DNA of 64,000 nucleotides, taken from assembly GCA_903813345.2 (NCBI GenBank), contig CAIIXF020000011.1, forward strand, positions 33,102,166-33,166,165, given 5' to 3'. The translations under genes and the position numbers were made by a program. The notes under the pieces were generated by a model that had not been told where the DNA came from, did not search any database, and saw only the letters and a list, made by a program, of their open reading frames with translations. Shown piece by piece: positions 58,727 through 64,000 of the stretch; positions within the stretch are counted from its first letter, which is position 1, and every line of letters starts with the position of its first letter. This DNA comes from Owenia fusiformis. Its lineage: Eukaryota; Annelida; Polychaeta; Sabellida; Oweniidae.

Positions 58727-61642
58727 CTGAAACACACAAATCATGAAATGTACAGTTGTTTCACTTATCAAAACATATTTAACACAATATGCAGATTTCG
58801 TCACTGTTCCAGCACTGTCATTGAAACCTTTCAAAATTTGCCACCTGACTAGTCAGTCCATTTGAAATTTGACACCAAAACGGTGTCGAAAATCAGATAT
58901 ATATCATTTGAGGATAACCTTCACTTCTGTCTGAAGTCTTATAATGCTAGGAGAAAGCTATTGAAAATGGCGCCAGAGGATCCTACTCATATCATGTACA
59001 ATTTCTTTTTTAATGGCACAATATAGTTACATGATAATATTTATCTACACTGTATATGTTTTCATCATAACTCTGAAAGTATAAATGAAATCTAGATGTA
59101 TTGGGCATTTATGATTTTTTTTATAAAAAATAATGTTTTTGACCAGCTTGGGGGAGCAGTTTTGTATTTCACATTTTAAACTGCATTCTCCCCCAAGCTG
59201 GACAGAAAAAATAAACATTATTTAATTTTAGATAGCTTATACTCCCACCATTAGTGGACTTCAAACAGCAAATGATATATCCATTGCATAGAGTAGTTAA
59301 TTTTCATGGTATAAAGAAACATATGAGTTAAAAATAATTTGTGAAGTTTTTCTCAGTGTTTTATGAAAAATAGCATGCTCCCCCAAGCTGGACAAATCTT
59401 TTGATGACAACCAAGGATAACATGAAATTCAAACATATCACAATGTTCTAATGTAGAACACTGTTCTGTACAATCATGTACTTTAATCTGCAACATAGCA
59501 CAACATATACAAATGTAACATAACATTATGTTACATAACATTACAAAGATTAACAAACAGCATACTGAGTATGCCAGATGTAAAAGACACAACTTTCCTA
59601 TATTTTTCTCTATCCTAGATAAACATTAGTTAATATGATATATATACTAACTGACAAGAGAACTAAAAAGGAAAATGCAAACACTGTGCATCATATTTAA
59701 AATAACCTTAATAATAAAAAGTAAAAGCATTAAATCATCCTTTTATAATCATGTATAAATTACCAATCTTTGGACCTGTCTTTTTACAATTAATGACATA
59801 GCATGTTAGACCTGTAGCAAGGAGGCCAAAAAATTCTTAAAATACTTTATGTACATGTATAAATTAAATACCAATGAAAAGCTTAAATACTCAAGTGTAT
59901 GGGGAACCAAGGTTAATTAAAATACTTCAGGTGCTTGTTACTAGCTGGGATATAAACATGATATTGACCTTTTGGCCCATTAATCTTTCTGTTTCTTTCT
60001 TTTTAATTTGGTTTGCACCATTTGAAAGCTAATCCTTCAAGGAATACAGACAAATAATCTTGTTAAATCGTGTTTTGTGGGGTAATATCACTAGTCTTGC
60101 AGTTAAAGCGACTTAGGTGTTGTTCTGTGGTGTAAGTAGAATATTTTCAGTGGTTTTGATCACCACTTTAATGTGCAAAATTTCAGCAAACATTTCATTT
60201 GCATGAGCTCGATGGAAAAAAAATTCAAATTCTCAATATATACAGTCAGTATATATATCTATTGAAGGCCCGTGAATTATGTAAGGGTAACTCATTGATT
60301 GAAGCAAACAGGGTCGTCATTGTCCACAACCCAAAATATATTATAAGCAGTGCATAAAGCATTTTTCCATTCAACAATAATATTCACAGCTACTGATTCA
60401 TTAGTTATTGCATATCTTAATTGTGTGGAAGATAGAACATAGGAATTTTAGCAGTCTAAAGTAAGTTTGAGTGCTTTCTGACCAATTGTATCTTCTAATT
60501 TATGAGGTGCTACTTCAACATCAGGGAAAACAAAGCTCATTTTGATCCTTGAGCATCACAAAGTTGTAATAAAAAATTAAAATATATTTCTAATACATTT
60601 TGGACCCCCATTAATGTCTCATAAAGATGCTCAACAAGTTGAAGCTTCCCGCATATCAAAATGAATGGTATTTCAATAGAGGAAACAGCCAAACTGCATC
60701 CCATCTGAAAACCTCCTTTAGCTCTTATACAAATATTATTTTTCACTAAAAAAACTAAAAAAGTTAAATCAAACAAAAGTTCTTTTCTATCAATTAAGGG
60801 AATATGAAGAATACTTCAGATACTCTGAGCAATAATTTTCAAGGAAGCAAATCAAAAAAGGGAAAGAAAGTTCTTTTCTATCAATTAAGGGAATATGAAG
60901 AATACTTCAGATACTCTGAGCAATAATTTTCAAGGAAGCAAATCAAAAAAAGGGAAAGAGGAAAATATGATAGAGTGCCATAGAAAAATTTACTCCAGAT
61001 CAGTCAAAGTCTCAAATTGTCATTAATTGTCATTTATACATTGCCTCATAATTTCAACCTATCATGTGAGGGTTGATATATAATTCAAATGTTAGAACTA
61101 TATAAGATGCTGAATTATAAAATAACTCAGATGTATACATGAATATAGCCAGAGTAATAAGATCTACAACAAGAAAGTTATAGATAATTCATATCCGATC
61201 ACAGAAAATATCCGGTAAGATTTTGTAATTTTTCAATACAAAAGAATTCTATGATGTTTGAATAATCTGAATTGGTAAGATTTCATCAAATATTAACCTT
61301 TCTTTGCTAATCCATATTAGTAATATACATAAATTGATAAATTATTTCACATTAGGGTGCTAATAAAAGTGGAAATGAATGTTTTATCATCTCTGTAAGT
61401 ATCAAAAGCGTTAACAATTTTACAAATACCTGGGATTACATTTATACATACACATACACTATATACATTGTATTTCCATGAAGTTATGTCCTGAATAATA
61501 TTCTACATGTATATACATTGTATTTTCAATACCTGCAGAGTGAGGGTCTTGCACCTTTAAGACTTACGCTATATAGTTTATTCTGCATTTACATATGTAA
61601 TATATTTCCAATTCATTTACACATGAGGTTATGCACCATAAA
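58727..61642. other. non-coding stretch (probably intronic)
   Basis: No exon is recognised. At 59128-59222 an inverted pair centred on GACCAGCTTGGGGGAGCAG and CTCCCCCAAGCTGGACAG lies within AT-rich arms; a third copy, CTCCCCCAAGCTGGACAAA, is at 59380. Confidence 0.4.
60778..60959. repeat. 91-bp tandem duplication
   Basis: 60778-60868 is repeated at 60869-60959 with a single A-run length difference; the unit starts AGTTCTTTTCTATCAATTAA. Recent in origin. Confidence 0.9.
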
Positions 61643-62620
61643 GGGTAGGCAATAAAAATGGGACACTTTGTATCATTCTTAGTAGTATGTAAGATCACAC
61701 AGATAAACCATGTGTTATATACCAAAAGATGGGGAATTCATTTAGCTTTAATATATATATTAAGATATAATATTACGTGACTTATCTTCAATGTTGTAGT
61801 AATTGTGTCAGTTTTTGTGAATGTGATTCATAAACACAGATTTTACAATCTAAAAATGAAGTAATTCATAAAAAGGATGTCTCATTTGTCAGCCTCTATC
61901 TGTGATAATAGCTATCTATCTCATAAAATTCATTAATGTCCATTATGTATGCCTTCTGAAACTTTTGCTTCCATTCTGTTGTTGATACTGTAAAACACTT
62001 AATATCTGCTACATGCATTATTCGCGAGAGTGCCACCCCAGGTCAATTTGCTACACATTATATTCGCAGTATGCAAAAATTCACAAAAGAACCCCCCGCC
62101 AAATTGAAGGATTTTTTTCCCAGAGAGAGTCCCCGATTTGATCTTCATTATTTCCACTAAAGACTATTGGATATTGATTTAAAATGCGTAATTAACCTAT
62201 TATCATAACATAGTTCCATTCTTGCATAGAAATGCTGATTGTCAATTTTTTGGAACAATTCATACAAGATGCCCATTAAACATTATTTTTTACAATAAAA
62301 AGTCATAATGTATGTTACCATTTTATTCTTAGCAAATACAAATAACATAGATATTTTGGCAAAAAAATAAGGAGAAATAATAAAGAATGGTACCTAAAAT
62401 TGAGGAAAGATTCTGCAATTTCAAAAGCTGTTTTTTATGTGGCACATTTCTTGCTAGAAGAAAAAAATAATGAAGACTTAATTGCATTGTTTGAATTAAA
62501 ATTTTACGTGCATGACCAGAAATATTCATAATACATTATACTCCCTAATTCTCATGGCATTTGGTTCATATCTGCTCTTAAAATATATATGTGAGTGTCC
62601 CACTTTTTTGCCATACCTAT
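61643..62620. mobile_element. possible TIR element upstream of the ependymin-related gene
   Basis: TAGGCAATAAAAATGGGACAC (61647-61666 and neighbours) is inverted at 62595-62615 as GTGTCCCACTTTTTTGCCAT, about 950 bp apart. The interior is AT-rich without a transposase. Ends and target duplication are not resolved; Tc1/mariner-like is one option. Its right end is about 85 bp before the ependymin-related ATG. Confidence 0.4.
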
Positions 62621-62704
62621 AATTTATTCTATACACATTGCATAGTTAATACATTTATGCACCCACTATACAGTTTATTCTGAACTCTTTTTATTCTGAC
62701 AGTG

Positions 62705-63367
62705 ATGGACTTGATGATGTTTGTTCTGCTTGGCCTGATCCTTGCAACATGTACTTCTGCAGTCCCAAGAAATCATCGAAATGAGAATTTAGTCCTTTAT
62801 GAAAATCCTCCACCAAAATGCTGTACACCGTATCAATGGCATGCCAATATCACCCAGGTTCAAGTATTCGAATTCAGGCATCGCCATCCCACAGAGCAGA
62901 AAACAATCATAGGAGGTCATATGTGGTTTGATGGGAAAGATGAAAAAACTGCCCTCCGCATTAACGTCTTAAATGGAGGTCCTCAAGTAATTACCATCAT
63001 CCAAGATTTCAAGGCTAACAAACGTTATGGAATAAACAATGAAAAAAAGACCTGTAATGTTATGCCAACGGTCTACCCTAAACCAGAACGCTGTATTCCG
63101 GATGATGCTGAATTTCTGGGAGAAGAAATACTTGGTAAGAGCTTAAAGGTGAACTCGTGGAAAGCTTCATTTAAAGGTAAAACATACCAAGTGGGGAAAC
63201 TTTTCACAATGACAGATACCTGTATTCCAGTAACAAGCATTATGGCTGGTGAACTCAGTTCTTCTCAATTGGAATGTGGCATATTAATGACAACAACAAC
63301 ATCCAACTTCATAGAGGGAATCAAAGATTTCAGCATATTTGACATACCCGATTACTGCAATAAGTAA
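62705..63367 (+). CDS. Ependymin-related secreted protein, intronless coding region
   Basis: 220 aa. Residues 1-19 are a signal peptide (MDLMMFVLLGLILATCTSA). The mature part follows the ependymin/EPDR pattern: PPKCCTPYQWHANITQ at the start, a beta-rich lipocalin/LolA-like central part, a conserved cysteine pair in TCNVMPTVYPKPERCIP, LGKSLKVNSWK, DTCIPVTS and a final C near the terminus (DIPDYCNK). N48-I-T is an N-glycosylation site. Family members are secreted or lysosomal glycoproteins that bind calcium or hydrophobic ligands; they are expanded in molluscs and other invertebrates. The ATG lies 5 bp after TTTTTATTCTGACAG, a good splice acceptor, so a 5' UTR exon further left is likely. A polyadenylation signal follows at 63690-63695. 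The family call is from pattern recognition; the ligand is unknown. Confidence 0.85.
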   Translation: MDLMMFVLLGLILATCTSAVPRNHRNENLVLYENPPPKCCTPYQWHANITQVQVFEFRHRHPTEQKTIIGGHMWFDGKDEKTALRINVLNGGPQVITIIQDFKANKRYGINNEKKTCNVMPTVYPKPERCIPDDAEFLGEEILGKSLKVNSWKASFKGKTYQVGKLFTMTDTCIPVTSIMAGELSSSQLECGILMTTTTSNFIEGIKDFSIFDIPDYCNK

Positions 63368-64000
63368 CTGTACATGTAAATCCATCCTGAATCGCATTTG
63401 CTACACTGATAAGATCTAAGCATTCTCAAATGGATCATCTAGAGATGTTTGAATGTGATATTAGCTTATATTAGTTCACTGAGTCAAAATATTTATCTTT
63501 CAATAGAAAAACTGAATTTGTTTTAATGGCAAAAAAGTTTCCATGAATGTTAAGAACGATATAGAGGCTTTTGATGTAAATTTAAATTTCCATTTGGTAC
63601 AAATTAATCAAAATTGAAACTTTCTGATCTTTTACAATTAACAGCAACAAAATATACTGCCATGGAAACGGGCCTTATCTTTAATGAGCAATAAAAAATA
63701 TACAAAACAAAGTACATGTGTTGTTAGTTTAAAGACTGACATATATTAAAGCGGATATTAAAAATTGCTATGAGTATCAAAAAGTGCTGGCGCTAATGTT
63801 TTTATGAAATTTTGGCAATGAATTGTTTGTATACTTTTGTGAACTATTGGAATTAACTCAAGGATAAAAAGTGTTAAAAGAGAAAATACCATAACAAAAG
63901 CTGTCAATTTATAAAGGTTTGTGATGAGACAACAAATCCCTGAATCGGAGGGCATAAGTTCAGCACAGATCAGTTTGGTTTTAATGTGAAATAGTTGCCA
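63368..64000 (+). other. 3' UTR and flank of the ependymin-related gene
   Basis: AATAAA at 63690-63695 is the best polyadenylation signal, implying a 3' UTR of about 340 nt. Nothing else is recognised to the window end. Confidence 0.5.

Overview
The window looks like AT-rich, gene-poor metazoan nuclear DNA. Genes are split by GT-AG introns, spacers are full of tandem repeats and short inverted-repeat transposons, and the recognisable proteins are animal families (CUEDC2, WDCP/C2orf44, Ly6/uPAR, ependymin-related). The ependymin-related gene, the abundant TACATGTA-type motifs and the repeat style suggest a lophotrochozoan, perhaps a bivalve. That taxonomic guess is inference only.

Layout: 1-5.8 kb is non-coding, with a 94-bp tandem repeat, a nested inverted-repeat cluster (2.64-3.72 kb) and a 532-bp foldback element with a 5-bp target duplication (4.07-4.60 kb). 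A complete three-exon, ten-cysteine, GPI-anchored Ly6/uPAR gene lies on + at 5828-7096, followed by a 107-bp hAT-like MITE with a perfect 8-bp target duplication. A nine-exon CUEDC2 orthologue occupies 10770-15740 on -. Directly upstream of it is a very young 10.3-kb LTR retrotransposon (16110-26383). It has 2.6-kb LTRs and one 1048-codon gag ORF, and no pol was found. From 31025 to 49498 on - lies a WDCP orthologue with 14 coding exons that join in frame to 803 aa. Its introns hold several TIR elements and satellites, and two or three further exons upstream stay open in the same frame. At 51.3-53.4 kb a 36-bp satellite is split by a 1180-bp insertion. At 57.8-58.7 kb are the last two exons of an unidentified - strand gene ending in a tail with an NPTY motif. 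At 62.7-63.4 kb on + is an ependymin-related secreted protein whose coding region is uninterrupted.

The genes are unrelated to each other; there is no operon-like logic. The most notable object is the gag-only LTR element, which must borrow reverse transcriptase and integrase in trans. Its near-identical LTRs show that it moved recently. Exon structures were built by eye from splice-site consensus, reading phase and remembered family sequence; no alignment or RNA data were available.
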